From: Mesobacillus persicus
Lineage (GTDB): Bacteria > Bacillota > Bacilli > Bacillales > Cytobacillaceae
Length of the DNA stretch: 64,000 nucleotides
Reading direction: 5' to 3'
Assembly (NCBI RefSeq): GCF_900109925.1
Contig: NZ_FOBW01000014.1
Coordinates: forward strand, 62,001 to 126,000
Part shown: positions 51,839 through 63,594 of the stretch, in pieces
Layout of the letters: each line of letters begins with the position of its first letter
How positions within the stretch are numbered: the stretch's first letter is position 1
Notes under the pieces: generated by a model
What the model saw: only the letters and a program-made list of their open reading frames with translations
Told to the model about the DNA's origin: nothing
Database searches by the model: none
Translations under genes and position numbers: made by a program

Positions 51839-53125
51839 TTAAGCGTTTTTCATTTGTTCCATTTCTTCTTTGGTCATTTTTTCGCGCCAGGCTGTTGCTC
51901 CGAGGCCGTTTAGCTTTTCGATTAGATGGCTGTAGCCGCGGTCGATATGTTCAAGCCCGGTGATTTCGGTTACGCCCTCAGCAATGAGTCCAGCAATGAC
52001 GAGCGCAGCTCCTGCACGGAGGTCACTTGCTTTTACCTTTGCCCCTTGAAGCTGAATGGGACCATTGATGATGGCGGAACGGCCTTCGACTTTAATATTG
52101 GCATTCATTCTTCTTAGCTCATCGATATGCTTAAACCGAGCCCCGTAAATTGTATCTGTGACAACGCTTGAACCTTCTGCCTTTGTTAATAGCGAGGTGA
52201 ATGGCTGTTGCAGGTCCGTTGGAAAACCTGGGTAGACTAATGTTTTGATATCAACAGACTTATAGTGTTCCGTTGGTCCAACAAACACTTGGTCATCCTT
52301 TGTTTCGACATGGACACCCATTTCTTTAAGCTTGGCAATCAATGACTCGAGGTGAAGCGGAATGACATTATCAATGAGAATTCCTTGGCCGACAGCAGCT
52401 GCCAAAATCATGTACGTTCCGGCTTCAATCCGGTCAGGAATAATCGTATGACGGCAGCCGTGAAGCTTGTCTACTCCATCAATCCGGATCACATCCGTTC
52501 CGGCGCCTTTGATTTTCGCTCCCATATTAGATAGAAGCGTAGCAACATCAATGATTTCCGGCTCCTTCGCCGCATTTTCTATAATCGTCTGGCCTTTCGC
52601 ACGAACAGCAGCAAGCATGATGTTAATGGTCGCACCGACACTAACAACATCTAAGTAAATTCGAGCGCCACGTAATTCATCGGCACGGAGATAAATCGCT
52701 CCCTGCTCATTTGTTACCTTTGCACCAAGAGCTTCAAAGCCTTTGATATGTTGATCAATTGGTCTTGGTCCTAAATGGCACCCGCCTGGCAACCCGATGA
52801 CCGCTTTTTTGAAGCGACCGAGCATGGCCCCCATAAGATAATAGGAAGCTCGCAGTTTTTTTACTTTTCCATTCGGCAAAGGCATGGAGATCATGGAAGA
52901 GGGATCAACCGTCATTTCATTGTCTGAGAAAGTTGCGGGCCCACCGATTTCCTGAAGCAAGTCCTTTAAAATATGGACATCAGAAATATCCGGTAAACCT
53001 TCAATCGTAACAGGGGATTCAGCCAAAATCGTCGCGGGAATCAACGCGACCGCACTGTTTTTCGCCCCGCTAATACGCACCGTTCCCTTTAATGGGTATC
53101 CACCTGCAATTTTAAGCTTTTCCAT
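51839..53125 (-). CDS. murAB: Second UDP-N-acetylglucosamine 1-carboxyvinyltransferase (MurAB)
   Basis: This paralogue of the gene at 11186-12493 has the same reaction. The 428-residue protein has [12 protein letters not shown] near residue 20 and the catalytic [14 protein letters not shown] near 115. The ATG at 53125 (MEKLKIAGG) follows GAAGGGAG; the longer frame to 53188 is unlikely. Its neighbours glpX and the aldolase match B. subtilis MurAB (MurZ), which is dispensable there. Confidence 0.95.
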   Translation of the reverse strand: MEKLKIAGGYPLKGTVRISGAKNSAVALIPATILAESPVTIEGLPDISDVHILKDLLQEIGGPATFSDNEMTVDPSSMISMPLPNGKVKKLRASYYLMGAMLGRFKKAVIGLPGGCHLGPRPIDQHIKGFEALGAKVTNEQGAIYLRADELRGARIYLDVVSVGATINIMLAAVRAKGQTIIENAAKEPEIIDVATLLSNMGAKIKGAGTDVIRIDGVDKLHGCRHTIIPDRIEAGTYMILAAAVGQGILIDNVIPLHLESLIAKLKEMGVHVETKDDQVFVGPTEHYKSVDIKTLVYPGFPTDLQQPFTSLLTKAEGSSVVTDTIYGARFKHIDELRRMNANIKVEGRSAIINGPIQLQGAKVKASDLRAGAALVIAGLIAEGVTEITGLEHIDRGYSHLIEKLNGLGATAWREKMTKEEMEQMKNA

Positions 53126-53310
53126 TTTTGACTCCCTTCTAAGCCGTGATGTAGATTCTAACTTCCATGCACAAAGGCTTGTCCCCAACTAAGACAACCC
53201 TCATTCACTTACATTATGCATTATTTACAAAGAAAGATGAAAATATAATAGTCCGGATGATTCCTATGGTTTTATCATACATTATAAATGAAGTAAACGT
53301 TTAAAAATCT

Positions 53311-53958
53311 TTATTTAGAGCGTTTTTCCCAATCTGCCAAGAATGCTTCAATTCCTTTGTCAGTCAAAGGATGATTAAATAGCTGCATTAATACCTTATA
53401 AGGGATGGTTGCAATATGTGCTCCTTGTAGAGCGGCGTCAGTTACATGTTGAGGATGGCGAATCGATGCGGCAATGATTTCGGTTTCAATTCCGTGGATC
53501 GCAAAGATTTCGGCAATCGTTGAAACTAAATCCATTCCGTTGTGACCAATATCATCTAGTCTACCAATGAATGGGGATACATATGTAGCTCCTGCTCTTG
53601 CAGCAAGCAAGGCCTGGTTGGCACTGAAAATGAGGGTCACATTCGTTTTAATTCCCTCTTTTGCAAATGTCGAAACGGCTTTTAAACCATCTGGAGTCAT
53701 CGGAACTTTAATCGTGATGTTTGGAGCAATGGCAGCTAGTTCTCGGCCTTCTTTAATCATTCCCTCGGCATCAAGCGCAATCACCTCGGCGCTAACGGAT
53801 CCAGATACCAACTCGGTAATTTCCTTCAAACGGTCAGGGAAACTAATATTCTTCTCCTTTGCTACGAGGGATGGATTTGTTGTTACCCCTGCTACTAACC
53901 CAAGAGCATATGCATCGCGAATTTCTTCCATATTGGCTGTATCAATAAAAAATTTCAT
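53311..53958 (-). CDS. fsa: Transaldolase/fructose-6-phosphate aldolase family protein
   Basis: The 215-residue TIM-barrel protein is the short TalC/FSA type, with [13 protein letters not shown] at the N-terminus, the Schiff-base Lys in NITIKVPMT (about residue 83), and CNVTL-like TNVTLIFS near 106. The ATG at 53958 follows GGAGG by 9 bases. Whether it acts as a transaldolase (as annotated for YwjH) or as an F6P aldolase cannot be decided here. Confidence 0.92.
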   Translation of the reverse strand: MKFFIDTANMEEIRDAYALGLVAGVTTNPSLVAKEKNISFPDRLKEITELVSGSVSAEVIALDAEGMIKEGRELAAIAPNITIKVPMTPDGLKAVSTFAKEGIKTNVTLIFSANQALLAARAGATYVSPFIGRLDDIGHNGMDLVSTIAEIFAIHGIETEIIAASIRHPQHVTDAALQGAHIATIPYKVLMQLFNHPLTDKGIEAFLADWEKRSK

Positions 53959-54006
53959 AATAAAGCGCCTCCATTCGACATAATTTTCAGTTAGCTTTAA
54001 ATGAAG

Positions 54007-54036
54007 CAAAACCGCCTTTTTTAAAAGGCGGTTTCA
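54007..54036 (-). terminator. Terminator between fbaA and the aldolase gene
   Basis: AAACCGCCTTTT and AAAAGGCGGTTT form a 12-bp stem 14 bp after the fbaA stop. The T run after it is short (TTTTGC). Confidence 0.7.
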
Positions 54037-54049
54037 CCTGTAAAGATCT

Positions 54050-54907
54050 TTATGCTTTTTGAGAAGAACCAAATTCGCGCATTTTGCCGATTACGGTTTT
54101 CTTGATTGTTTCACGCATTGGTCCTAAGAATTTACGTGGATCGTAAACTTCAGTATCTGCAGCCAATACTTCACGAACTGTTTTCGTAGAAGAAATTTGG
54201 TTTTCAGTGTTTACATTGATTTTTGCTGTTCCAAAAGAGATAGACTTCTGGATGTCAGCTGTTGGGATACCTGTTCCACCATGAAGAACTAGAGGTACAC
54301 CAGCAATTTTATTGATAGCTTCCATTTCCTTGAATCCAAGGTTTGGCTCGCCCTTGTAAGGTCCGTGAACAGAACCAAGTGCTGGAGCTAGGCAGTCAAT
54401 ACCAGTACGCTCAACAAGCTCTTTACACTCGTCAACGTCTGCATAGATAACACCTTCAGCAATTACATCATCTTCTTGGCCACCAACAGTTCCAAGTTCT
54501 GCTTCAACAGAAACACCCTTAGAATGTGCATATTCAACTACTTTTGAAGTCGTTTCAATGTTTTGCTCGAACGGATCATGTGAAGCATCAATCATAACGG
54601 AAGTAAATCCAGCGTCGATTGCTTCTTTACATTTATCAAAGCTTGAACCATGGTCAAGGTGAATCGCAACAGGAACAGTAATTTTATAATCCTCAAGAAG
54701 ACCTTCAACCATTTTAACTACAGTTTTGAAGCCCCCGATATAACGAGCAGCACCCTCAGATACTCCAAGGATTACTGGAGATTTTTCTTCTTCAGCCGCT
54801 TGCAGGATTGCTTGAGTATACTCAAGGTTATTTATGTTGAATTGACCAACTGCATACCCTTCAGCGTTTGCTTTTTTTAGCATTTCTGTCATTGAAACTA
54901 AAGGCAT
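54050..54907 (-). CDS. fbaA: Fructose-bisphosphate aldolase, class II
   Basis: This zinc aldolase of glycolysis has the zinc ligands in [14 protein letters not shown] (about residues 80-90), the Asp/Glu segment in [14 protein letters not shown] and VLHGGTGIP near 205. The ATG at 54907 follows AAGGAGG. 285 residues. TTGACA (54995-55000) and TATAGA (54970-54975) upstream are 19 bp apart, a possible but over-spaced promoter. Confidence 0.96.
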   Translation of the reverse strand: MPLVSMTEMLKKANAEGYAVGQFNINNLEYTQAILQAAEEEKSPVILGVSEGAARYIGGFKTVVKMVEGLLEDYKITVPVAIHLDHGSSFDKCKEAIDAGFTSVMIDASHDPFEQNIETTSKVVEYAHSKGVSVEAELGTVGGQEDDVIAEGVIYADVDECKELVERTGIDCLAPALGSVHGPYKGEPNLGFKEMEAINKIAGVPLVLHGGTGIPTADIQKSISFGTAKINVNTENQISSTKTVREVLAADTEVYDPRKFLGPMRETIKKTVIGKMREFGSSQKA

Positions 54908-55152
54908 ATTATTTTCCTCCTTCATTAGATCGTCACACGTAATGACTAGACTTCCATTTAAGGTTACCCTCTATACTCTTGATTATGTACATGTTGTCAA
55001 AACGGTCATGATCTTGTGGAATTCATTAGTTATCATAACAAAACATCAACATAATTACCATTGCCCACGCTGTATTTTTACAGGGTTTTATAAAAAATTC
55101 ACAAGCAAGCGCTACCACTATTTTCACTAGTCTGAATACGGGTTGTTTGGAA

Positions 55153-55195
55153 GAAAAACCCGCTCAAAAATTGACTGAGCGGGCTTTGGTTTTTT
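55153..55195 (-). terminator. Terminator after spo0F
   Basis: The minus strand reads AGCCCGCTCA, loop, TTGAGCGGGTTTTTC, 15 bp after the spo0F stop. Confidence 0.88.
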
Positions 55196-55210
55196 ATGTA
55201 TTATTAAAAT

Positions 55211-55579
55211 CTACTGTGCCACTTGAGCATACTTTTTGACTGCGGAACGAATATCATCAATGTCAAATGGTTTGGCAAAATGAGTCAAAGCTCCTAAATC
55301 CATCGCTTGCTGAATCATGTCGAGCTCTCCATATGCGGTCATAATGATGACACGGATATCCTCTTCAATGACTTTCATTCTTTTTAAAATTTCAATTCCA
55401 TCCATCCCCGGAATTTTCATATCCAATAGGACGAGGTCTGGCGAATGTTTCTGCATGATTTCAAGTGCCTGTACGCCATTGGCTGCTTGAAAAGTTTCAT
55501 AGCCTTCTTTTTGCAGCACTTCATTAAGCAAGATGCGAATTCCAAACTGATCGTCAACAATCAATATTTTTTGTTTCAT
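55211..55579 (-). CDS. spo0F: Sporulation phosphorelay response regulator Spo0F
   Basis: Spo0F receives phosphate from sporulation kinases and passes it to Spo0B. The 122-residue protein is a lone receiver domain with [11 protein letters not shown] at the N-terminus, phospho-acceptor Asp in [13 protein letters not shown] (about residue 54) and Lys in HFAKPFD (about 104). The ATG at 55579 follows GGGGGA. Its upstream DNA carries a sigma-H type promoter. Confidence 0.96.
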   Translation of the reverse strand: MKQKILIVDDQFGIRILLNEVLQKEGYETFQAANGVQALEIMQKHSPDLVLLDMKIPGMDGIEILKRMKVIEEDIRVIIMTAYGELDMIQQAMDLGALTHFAKPFDIDDIRSAVKKYAQVAQ

Positions 55580-55627
55580 GCCGCTTTCCCCCAAAAATAG
55601 TTAAATATTTGTATTTATTAAGGTATT

Positions 55628-55656
55628 AACTTCGCTTTCTTTATCGAAAATCCTGC
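55628..55656 (-). promoter_or_regulatory. spo0F sigma-H promoter with Spo0A-box-like site
   Basis: The minus strand has GCAGGATTT (55648-55656), a perfect match to the sigma-H -35 (RnAGGAWWW), and AGCGAAGTT (55628-55636), close to the -10 RnnGAATWW. TATCGAA on the plus strand (55642-55648) differs by one base from the 0A box TGTCGAA and overlaps the -35. Confidence 0.75.
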
Positions 55657-55737
55657 ACTCTTCTATTAAAACTTTTTACCCTCTTATTTTACCTTACACT
55701 TTTTAATGATTATAATCATTACTTGGAGGCGATTTTT

Positions 55738-56265
55738 TTGTTAAAAATGTTCACAACCCAAGTTACCGGTCTTTTCAATCGATTGCTCGAAAAAGAGGAA
55801 TTTGCCATAGAAGATAGTGCTCGACTTCTCGCCCAAGCTGCTGCTGGAGAAGGAAGCATTTATATTTATGGCAGCGCAGAAATGAACGCTATTCCTTATG
55901 AGGCAACTGAAGGCGCAGAACCCTTAAACGGAGCGGTTCGTTTACAATCAGCCGAGCAAGTTTCCAAGCTTACCCCTGCTGACCGCGTCCTAATTTTTGC
56001 CCGCCAATCCACAGACACTGAAGCTGTTGCGATTGCTGAAGAGCTCATAAAAAAAGACCTATCCTTCGTAGCAGTTTCAACCATAATAGATGACGGTGGG
56101 CTCGATGCATTAGCAGATGTTCACATTGATTTGAGGATTAAGAAAGGAATGCTTCCTGACGAGAACGGGGAGCGCTTTGGTCAACCCACCTCAATGGCCG
56201 CATTGTTTATTTATTATGGTATCAAGTTTACCATTGATGAGATGATGGCGGAGTATGAGGAATAA
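55738..56265 (+). CDS. ywjG: DUF2529 protein YwjG
   Basis: The 176-residue protein fits DUF2529 (MLKMFTTQVTGLFNRL start; SIS-like fold predicted). The start is a TTG at 55738, 8 bases after GGAGG; the ATG at 55747 would be 17 bases away. It is divergent from spo0F and lies between spo0F and pyrG, as in B. subtilis. Function unknown. Confidence 0.88.
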   Translation: MLKMFTTQVTGLFNRLLEKEEFAIEDSARLLAQAAAGEGSIYIYGSAEMNAIPYEATEGAEPLNGAVRLQSAEQVSKLTPADRVLIFARQSTDTEAVAIAEELIKKDLSFVAVSTIIDDGGLDALADVHIDLRIKKGMLPDENGERFGQPTSMAALFIYYGIKFTIDEMMAEYEE

Positions 56266-56301
56266 GTTGCTTCTTACTATTTAAGAAGTACATATTAAAT
56301 A

Positions 56302-56347
56302 GAGGCAGAACCGTTTATCAAAAGATAACGTTTCTGCCTTTATATTT
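56302..56347 (+). terminator. Terminator after ywjG
   Basis: AGGCAGAACCGTTTATC and GATAACGTTTCTGCCT pair with one bulge and are followed by TTATATTTT. Confidence 0.85.
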
Positions 56348-56357
56348 TCTACTACAC

Positions 56358-56550
56358 TGTTGATTGGAGCGGAAGGTGCTTGACTCCTCGAAAATGAACT
56401 GCACATTTTCTCGTGCGTGGGCCTATTCAAGGAAGCCATTCAATGTCCTGCGGGAGCAGCGGGACAGGTAAGACCCCGCAGGAGCGCAAGCGACGAGGAG
56501 GCTTAGCGCCCGCCCCGCGGAAAGCAAGCGCCTGGAGCGGAAAGCAACAG
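56358..56550. repeat. GC-rich hairpin element, copy 10 (inverted orientation, long form)
   Basis: This is the only full copy in the opposite orientation: it begins TGTTGATTGGAGCGGAAGG and ends GGAGCGGAAAGCAACAG. The internal module is present. The centre is more diverged than in other copies (CGCCCGCCCCGCGGAAAGC). Confidence 0.83.
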
Positions 56551-56569
56551 CCCCCGTTAAAGGAGTAAG

Positions 56570-56601
56570 CAAAAACAACCCCATCCTAAGATGGAGTTGT
56601 C
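56570..56601 (-). terminator. Terminator after pyrG
   Basis: The minus strand reads ACAACTCCATC, TTA, GGATGGGGTTGTTTTTG, about 10 bp after the stop. Confidence 0.9.
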
Positions 56602-56611
56602 AGGTAAGTAA

Positions 56612-58255
<1,644 letters not shown>

Positions 58256-58456
58256 CTTTTCATTGATTTTAAAAACATTTCGTACGATAGTGTTCAACTT
58301 CCATCAGTGGTGAGTTCTTCCACCACTAATCTTGATTGAACGGGTTGGGTCTTTGCGGACACAGTTTGTCCGCTAACTCTTCGTAAAAAAGAGAAACGCC
58401 TCGTTTAAAAGGCGGTATGAGTGCAGAAAAATTCTTATCCCATTAATTTTTTTATA

Positions 58457-58731
58457 GGCTGTGTTAAACGTTGTTGATTTCCACTACAGGCACTTCGCTT
58501 TCCGCGGGCAGTCCGGGAGCCTCCTCGTCGCTTTGCTCCTGTGGGGTTAATTGGTCCCTCATACGGACCAATTCAACCTAGGTCTCCCTTGGCCTTGCAC
58601 TCCCGCAGGACACTGAATGGCTTCCTCGAATATGCCCACGCACGAGAAAATGTGCAGTTCATTTTCGAGGAGTCTTCGTGCCTTCCGTTCCAATCAACGG
58701 TATGTAAACTCAACCTTTTCCTTTAACACCG
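58457..58731. repeat. GC-rich hairpin element, copy 11 (subfamily A, long form, with nested insert)
   Basis: Outer arms GGCTGTGTTAAAC and TTTAACACCG; core 58473-58698. The internal module is present. The GGGGTCTCCC centre is split by a 35-bp insert at 58547-58581, which is itself a palindrome (AATTGGTCC/GGACCAATT). Confidence 0.85.
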
Positions 58732-58737
58732 TAAAAA

Positions 58738-58782
58738 AACAAAAAAAACGCCCCGCATACAAAACGTATGGGGAGCGTTTTT
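58738..58782 (-). terminator. Terminator after rpoE
   Basis: The minus strand reads AAAAACGCTCCCCATACG, loop, CGTATG-like arm, GGGGCGTTTTTT. It lies about 80 bp after the rpoE stop. Confidence 0.88.
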
Positions 58783-58862
58783 CGCTAATTATAAGACCGT
58801 TCCTTTTTTAAGGAGCCCAAAAACGATATTACATGCGAGCGTGCGAAAAGTCAAGAAGTTCG

Positions 58863-59420
58863 TTACTTCTCTTCTTCCTCGTCGAAATCTTCCTCTTCGT
58901 CATCGTCATCAAGCTCTTCTTCATCTAATTCTAGCTCTTCTTCATCTTCGACCAAGTCATCATCTTCATCGAAATCTTCTTCCTCATCGAGGTCATCATC
59001 CAAATCTTCATCATCTAGAAGATCATCATCATCTTCGTCATCGAAATCGTCGTAGTCCTCGTCTTCGATTTCATCAAAGCCTTCCACAACTTCCTCTTCA
59101 ACAGCCTTTTTCTTCGCCTTCTTTTTACGAGGTTTTACAGGGGTAACTACTTCCTCTTCCGCTTGATCAACTGGATACCAAACGCGTAAGCCCCAACGGT
59201 TTTCACCAAGACTTAAATATCGGCCATCTATGTTTATGTCAGTGTAAAACTGCACGACTTGTTCAGATGCTTCTGTTTCTTTCACACCAAGCAAAGTAGA
59301 AATTTCTTTTACTAGTTCTTTGAAAGAAACCGCTTGTTTTTTCTCTTCTAAAAGTTCAAATGCTATTTCGATCCAAGACATTTCATTAAGGTCTTCTTTT
59401 GAGTATTTTTTTAAACTCAA
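58863..59420 (-). CDS. rpoE: RNA polymerase delta subunit
   Basis: Delta promotes RNA polymerase recycling and selectivity. It has an N-terminal HARE-HTH domain (about residues 10-85: SWIEIAFELLEEKKQAVSF, GENRWGLRVWYPVDQ) and a very acidic C-terminal tail of Asp/Glu runs. I choose the TTG at 59420 (MSLKKYSKEDL), 8 bases after GGAAG; a GTG at 59429 is possible. Next to pyrG as in B. subtilis. Confidence 0.95.
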   Translation of the reverse strand: MSLKKYSKEDLNEMSWIEIAFELLEEKKQAVSFKELVKEISTLLGVKETEASEQVVQFYTDINIDGRYLSLGENRWGLRVWYPVDQAEEEVVTPVKPRKKKAKKKAVEEEVVEGFDEIEDEDYDDFDDEDDDDLLDDEDLDDDLDEEEDFDEDDDLVEDEEELELDEEELDDDDEEEDFDEEEEK

Positions 59421-59540
59421 CACTTGCACTTCCTTTCTCTATTCACGCTCTTAGACGAGCGATAAACCCGAAATATGGAAAATCTACCAAAAGCATATTC
59501 TTCATTATAAACAATTTTAACCTGTTTATGCCAGCCTAAT

Positions 59541-59759
59541 CTATTGTTCTCCCGCTTTTTTATATGACTTTTCTTTCGTTTTCTTTATTTGTTCCTCATT
59601 TCCTTCCTTTTTTCTCAAAAGTCTAGCAGCTAGAATAAAAAAGAGAATCGATAACATAAAGAAAGAAATAGCCCCTAATTGGGCTTGATATAAATAATAT
59701 AAAGCGGCGATTACAGCGCCCACAAGAGCAATGATTGATAAGATTCTCACTAAATTCAC
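59541..59759 (-). CDS. Small membrane protein of unknown function
   Basis: The 72-residue product has two hydrophobic helices (residues 4-23 and 28-47) and a Lys/Glu-rich cytoplasmic-type tail (KKEGNEEQIKKTKEKS). The start is uncertain: GTG at 59759 lies very close to AGGGAT, and a GTG at 59750 has better spacing. I do not recognise the family. It lies between rpoE and icmF. Confidence 0.55.
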   Translation of the reverse strand: MNLVRILSIIALVGAVIAALYYLYQAQLGAISFFMLSILFFILAARLLRKKEGNEEQIKKTKEKSYKKAGEQ

Positions 59760-59950
59760 ATCCCTAAGGAATTCAAAAAATTATGTATATATACATTATA
59801 TAATACTCCCGTACAATCTATAAGCTAAAGTTTGCCCCAAAGGCTGTTTTTGCAAGCCCCTTCCTCATAAAGATAACCATCTTACCTAGGTAAACTCCAG
59901 TTAGGTCCAAAAAAAATCATGGATGTTTTTTTGGATAACTAGCTAAAGTC

Positions 59951-60145
59951 AAATAAGGGGAGATTTTACCGTTAAATGAAAATTAGCGTTCATTTTGGGG
60001 TAAATAAGGGGAGTTTTTCCCCTTATACAAAGAAAAATCAGCTATTTCTAAGGTTTCTAGTCAAATAAGCGGAATCTCTCCCTCTATTTAAGCAAATTTC
60101 AGTGCAATTTACTATTTAAGGGGAATTTCTCCCTCTATTTATCAG
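59951..60145. repeat. Array of four AAATAAGGGG-type palindromes
   Basis: AAATAAGGGG or close variants start at 59951, 60002, 60063 and 60114, spacings 51, 61 and 51. Facing arms (CCCCTTAT, CCCTCTATTT) are 5-10 bp away. It resembles the array at 36119-36307 in motif and in spacing. The remainder of 59760-60280 shows no supported gene. Confidence 0.75.
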
Positions 60146-60280
60146 ATCACAATTCCCTAACAGATAAAAGCGAACTCTCAAGGTCCCAGAAGGCCGAAGA
60201 TTACTGATTATATCGAAACCAGATACCTAGTATTCAGCTATTCAGCTTAAGAACAACAAAGTTCGCAAAAGAACCAAAAC

Positions 60281-60309
60281 CAAAAAGGCTCGTAGGATTC
60301 CTACAAGCC
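60281..60309 (-). terminator. Terminator after icmF
   Basis: The minus strand reads GGCTTGTAGGA, ATC, CTACGAGCCTTTTTGG. The palindrome GGTGCCTGGCACC lies between it and the icmF stop. Confidence 0.88.
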
Positions 60310-60344
60310 AAATTCTGGATGGTGCCTGGCACCTGGTAAATTTC

Positions 60345-63300
60345 TTACATATTTCTACGGTATTGACCGCCGACTTCGTAGAGGGCTCGAGTGATTTGGC
60401 CGAGGCTGGCGTATTTTACGGTTTCCATGAGCTCGGCAAAGATATTGCCGCCGCTGACGGCTGTTTGCTTTAAGCGGGTTAGAGCTTCCTCACCGCCATT
60501 GGCATTCCGCGCTTTAAACGAATTTAAATTCGTTATTTGCAGCTCTTTCTCTTCCTTCGTTGCCCGCGCCAACTCCATATTGTCGACCATGTCCTCTGAA
60601 GGAGGATTTGGATTCAAATACGTGTTCACGCCGATAATCGGCAATTCTCCTGTATGCTTTTTCATTTCGTAATGCATCGATTCATCTTGAATCTTGCCGC
60701 GCTGATACTGCGTCTCCATTGCACCGAGCACGCCGCCGCGATCATTGATTCGTTCGAATTCCTGTAACACAGCTTCTTCGACTAAATCGGTAAGTTCCTC
60801 AATAATAAACGCACCTTGCAATGGATTTTCATTCTTCGTCAAGCCATGCTCTTTGGTAATAATCATTTGAATCGCCATCGCGCGCCGAACAGAATCTTCC
60901 GTCGGAGTCGTAATTGCTTCGTCATAGGCGTTCGTATGAAGTGAATTACAATTATCTTGCAAGGCCATTAACGCCTGTAGCGTCGTACGGATATCATTAA
61001 AATCGATTTCCTGAGCATGCAACGATCTCCCACTTGTCTGCACATGGTACTTCAGCTTTTGGCTGCGCTCATTCGCCCCATATTTATTTTTCATAACAGT
61101 CGCCCAAATCCGGCGGGCCACACGGCCAATCACGGTATACTCTGGGTCAAGACCATTGGAGAAGAAGAAACTTAAGTTTGGCGCGAAGTCATCGATATTC
61201 ATGCCACGGCTTAAATAATATTCCACATACGTAAAGCCGTTTGACAACGTAAACGCCAATTGTGAAATTGGATTTGCTCCTGCTTCGGCAATATGGTAGC
61301 CGGAGATTGAAACTGAGTAATAGTTACGCACCTTATAATCAATGAAATACTGCTGAATATCCCCCATCATTCTTAACGCAAACTCTGTTGAGAAGATACA
61401 TGTGTTTTGTCCTTGATCTTCTTTTAAAATATCAGCCTGAACCGTGCCACGCACTGTGCTCAATGTCCACGCCTTCACTTCCAAATACTCATCATCGGTT
61501 AACTTGCGGCCAAGCTCTGCTTCCTTCCGCTCCACTTGCTGCTGCACCGCCGTGTTCATAAACATCGCAAGGATGATTGGAGCTGGTCCATTGATTGTCA
61601 TCGAGACAGAGGTAGACGGGGCGCACAGGTCAAAGCCCGCATAAAGCTTTTTCATATCATCTAACGTACAAACACTTACACCACTTTCGCCGACTTTACC
61701 GTAAATATCTGGTCGATAATCCGGGTCTTCGCCGTAAAGCGTGACCGAATCAAACGCCGTGCTTAAGCGCTTCGCGGAATCGTCCTTTGATAGATAATGG
61801 AAACGACGATTCGTTCGTTCCGGTGTACCCTCCCCAGCGAACTGGCGCTTCGGATCCTCTCCTTCACGTTTAAAAGGAAAGACTCCTGCAGTGTATGGGA
61901 ACGAACCAGGGACATTTTCAAGATAGACCCATCGTAAAATTTCCCCGTAATCCTTGTAGCGCGGCAAGCTCACCTTCGGAATCGACAATCCAGACAAACT
62001 TGTCGTCCGAAGCTCCGTCACGATTTCCTTGTCGCGAATTTTCGTTACAAACTTATCAGCAGCATACTTCTCTTTTAATTCCGCCCAGCCTGATAAAATC
62101 TTTCTCGACTCTGGAGATAAACGCTGTTCTACATCTGCTTTTAACGACTCAAGCGAGGCAACAACCTCAGCCCCAAGTACCTCCTGCTCGTTAACCGCTT
62201 CAATCGATCCCTCAAGCTGGAACAATCGTCGCGCCAATTCTGCTTGCTCAGTCGCATGACGATGATGCCCGCGAACGGCCTCAGTAATTTCTCTTAAATA
62301 ATAACGACGGTCATTCGGAATAATGACATTTTGCTTCTCGACTAACGCATCCGTGGAAAAACTCGTCGTCCAATCCGAACCGGTCTTTGCATTAATTTTA
62401 TCAACAAGCGCCGCGAACAACGCGTTCGTACCTGGGTCGTTGAACTGGCTCGCAATTGTCCCATAAACCGGCATTGAATCAAGGTCTTTGTCAAACAACA
62501 GATGGCTGCGCTGGTACTGCTTCTGCACTTGACGCAACGCATCTTCTGAACCTTTGCGCTCAAATTTATTGATAACAATCAAGTCAGCAAAATCAATCAT
62601 ATCGATTTTCTCTAACTGAGAAGGCGCACCGAATTCACTTGTCATTATATACATCGAAACATCGCAGACATCGGTGATTCCCGCGTCCCCTTGACCAATC
62701 CCGCTCGTCTCCACAATCACAAGATCAAATCCCGCTGCTTTTGTAACCGAAATCGCATCTTGGATGGCGAGGGACAACTCTGACCTTGCCTTCCTAGTAG
62801 CAAGACTGCGCATATACACGCGCGGTGAGAAGATTGCATTCATACGGATTCGGTCGCCAAGCAAGGCGCCACCCGTTTTTTGCTTGGTTGGATCGACGGA
62901 TAAAATCGCGACCCGTTTTTCAGGAATTTCATTTAAAAACCTTCGAATTAACTCATCGGTGAGGGAGCTTTTTCCAGCGCCACCTGTTCCGGTGATCCCT
63001 ACAACCGGAACATCCTTGCCTAAGGATTTCACCTTTTCTAAAACTGATGCTGCGATTCCCATCTCCCCAACTTCTTGTTCAGCAAGAGTGATCATTTTCG
63101 CTACCGTCAATACATCCCCAGTTGGTAGCTTCTCTAAGTCACACTTCTCCACAGTGGAGAAATCGCATTCTTTAATCATTTGCTGAATCATGCCTTCAAG
63201 GCCGAGCAAGCGTCCATCTTCTGGTGAAAAGATCCTTGCGATCCCGTATTCATGAAGTTCTTTTATTTCCCTCGGAATAATCACTCCGCCGCCCCCGCCA

Positions 63301-63584
63301 TAAATACGGATATGTGATGCCCCACGCTCTTGGAGAAGATCATACATATATTTAAAATATTCCACATGCCCGCCTTGATAGGAAGATATCGCGATTCCTT
63401 GAGCATCTTCCTGAATAGCGGCATTCACTACTTCTTCAACCGAGCGGTTATGACCAAGATGAATGACTTCTGCTCCATTTGCTTGCAAAATTCGCCGCAT
63501 AATATTAATTGACGCGTCATGGCCGTCAAAAAGACTTGAAGCTGTCACAAAGCGAATATGGTTCTTCGTTTTAACCGAACTCAT
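60345..63584 (-). CDS. icmF: Fused isobutyryl-CoA mutase with G-protein chaperone (IcmF)
   Basis: IcmF is a B12-dependent enzyme interconverting isobutyryl-CoA and n-butyryl-CoA (some forms act on isovaleryl/pivalyl-CoA). The 1079-residue protein has an N-terminal cobalamin-binding domain with [11 protein letters not shown] (H22 is the lower cobalt ligand), then a MeaB-type GTPase with P-loop GTGGAGKSS (residues 198-206), and a C-terminal mutase barrel (about 520-1079, ending in the usual radical-enzyme region). The ATG follows GGGGGAGAAGG. It begins 10 bp after the TetR-type gene and is probably cotranscribed with it for branched-chain acyl-CoA metabolism. Confidence 0.95.
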   Translation of the reverse strand: MSSVKTKNHIRFVTASSLFDGHDASINIMRRILQANGAEVIHLGHNRSVEEVVNAAIQEDAQGIAISSYQGGHVEYFKYMYDLLQERGASHIRIYGGGGGVIIPREIKELHEYGIARIFSPEDGRLLGLEGMIQQMIKECDFSTVEKCDLEKLPTGDVLTVAKMITLAEQEVGEMGIAASVLEKVKSLGKDVPVVGITGTGGAGKSSLTDELIRRFLNEIPEKRVAILSVDPTKQKTGGALLGDRIRMNAIFSPRVYMRSLATRKARSELSLAIQDAISVTKAAGFDLVIVETSGIGQGDAGITDVCDVSMYIMTSEFGAPSQLEKIDMIDFADLIVINKFERKGSEDALRQVQKQYQRSHLLFDKDLDSMPVYGTIASQFNDPGTNALFAALVDKINAKTGSDWTTSFSTDALVEKQNVIIPNDRRYYLREITEAVRGHHRHATEQAELARRLFQLEGSIEAVNEQEVLGAEVVASLESLKADVEQRLSPESRKILSGWAELKEKYAADKFVTKIRDKEIVTELRTTSLSGLSIPKVSLPRYKDYGEILRWVYLENVPGSFPYTAGVFPFKREGEDPKRQFAGEGTPERTNRRFHYLSKDDSAKRLSTAFDSVTLYGEDPDYRPDIYGKVGESGVSVCTLDDMKKLYAGFDLCAPSTSVSMTINGPAPIILAMFMNTAVQQQVERKEAELGRKLTDDEYLEVKAWTLSTVRGTVQADILKEDQGQNTCIFSTEFALRMMGDIQQYFIDYKVRNYYSVSISGYHIAEAGANPISQLAFTLSNGFTYVEYYLSRGMNIDDFAPNLSFFFSNGLDPEYTVIGRVARRIWATVMKNKYGANERSQKLKYHVQTSGRSLHAQEIDFNDIRTTLQALMALQDNCNSLHTNAYDEAITTPTEDSVRRAMAIQMIITKEHGLTKNENPLQGAFIIEELTDLVEEAVLQEFERINDRGGVLGAMETQYQRGKIQDESMHYEMKKHTGELPIIGVNTYLNPNPPSEDMVDNMELARATKEEKELQITNLNSFKARNANGGEEALTRLKQTAVSGGNIFAELMETVKYASLGQITRALYEVGGQYRRNM

Positions 63585-63594
63585 CCTTCTCCCC

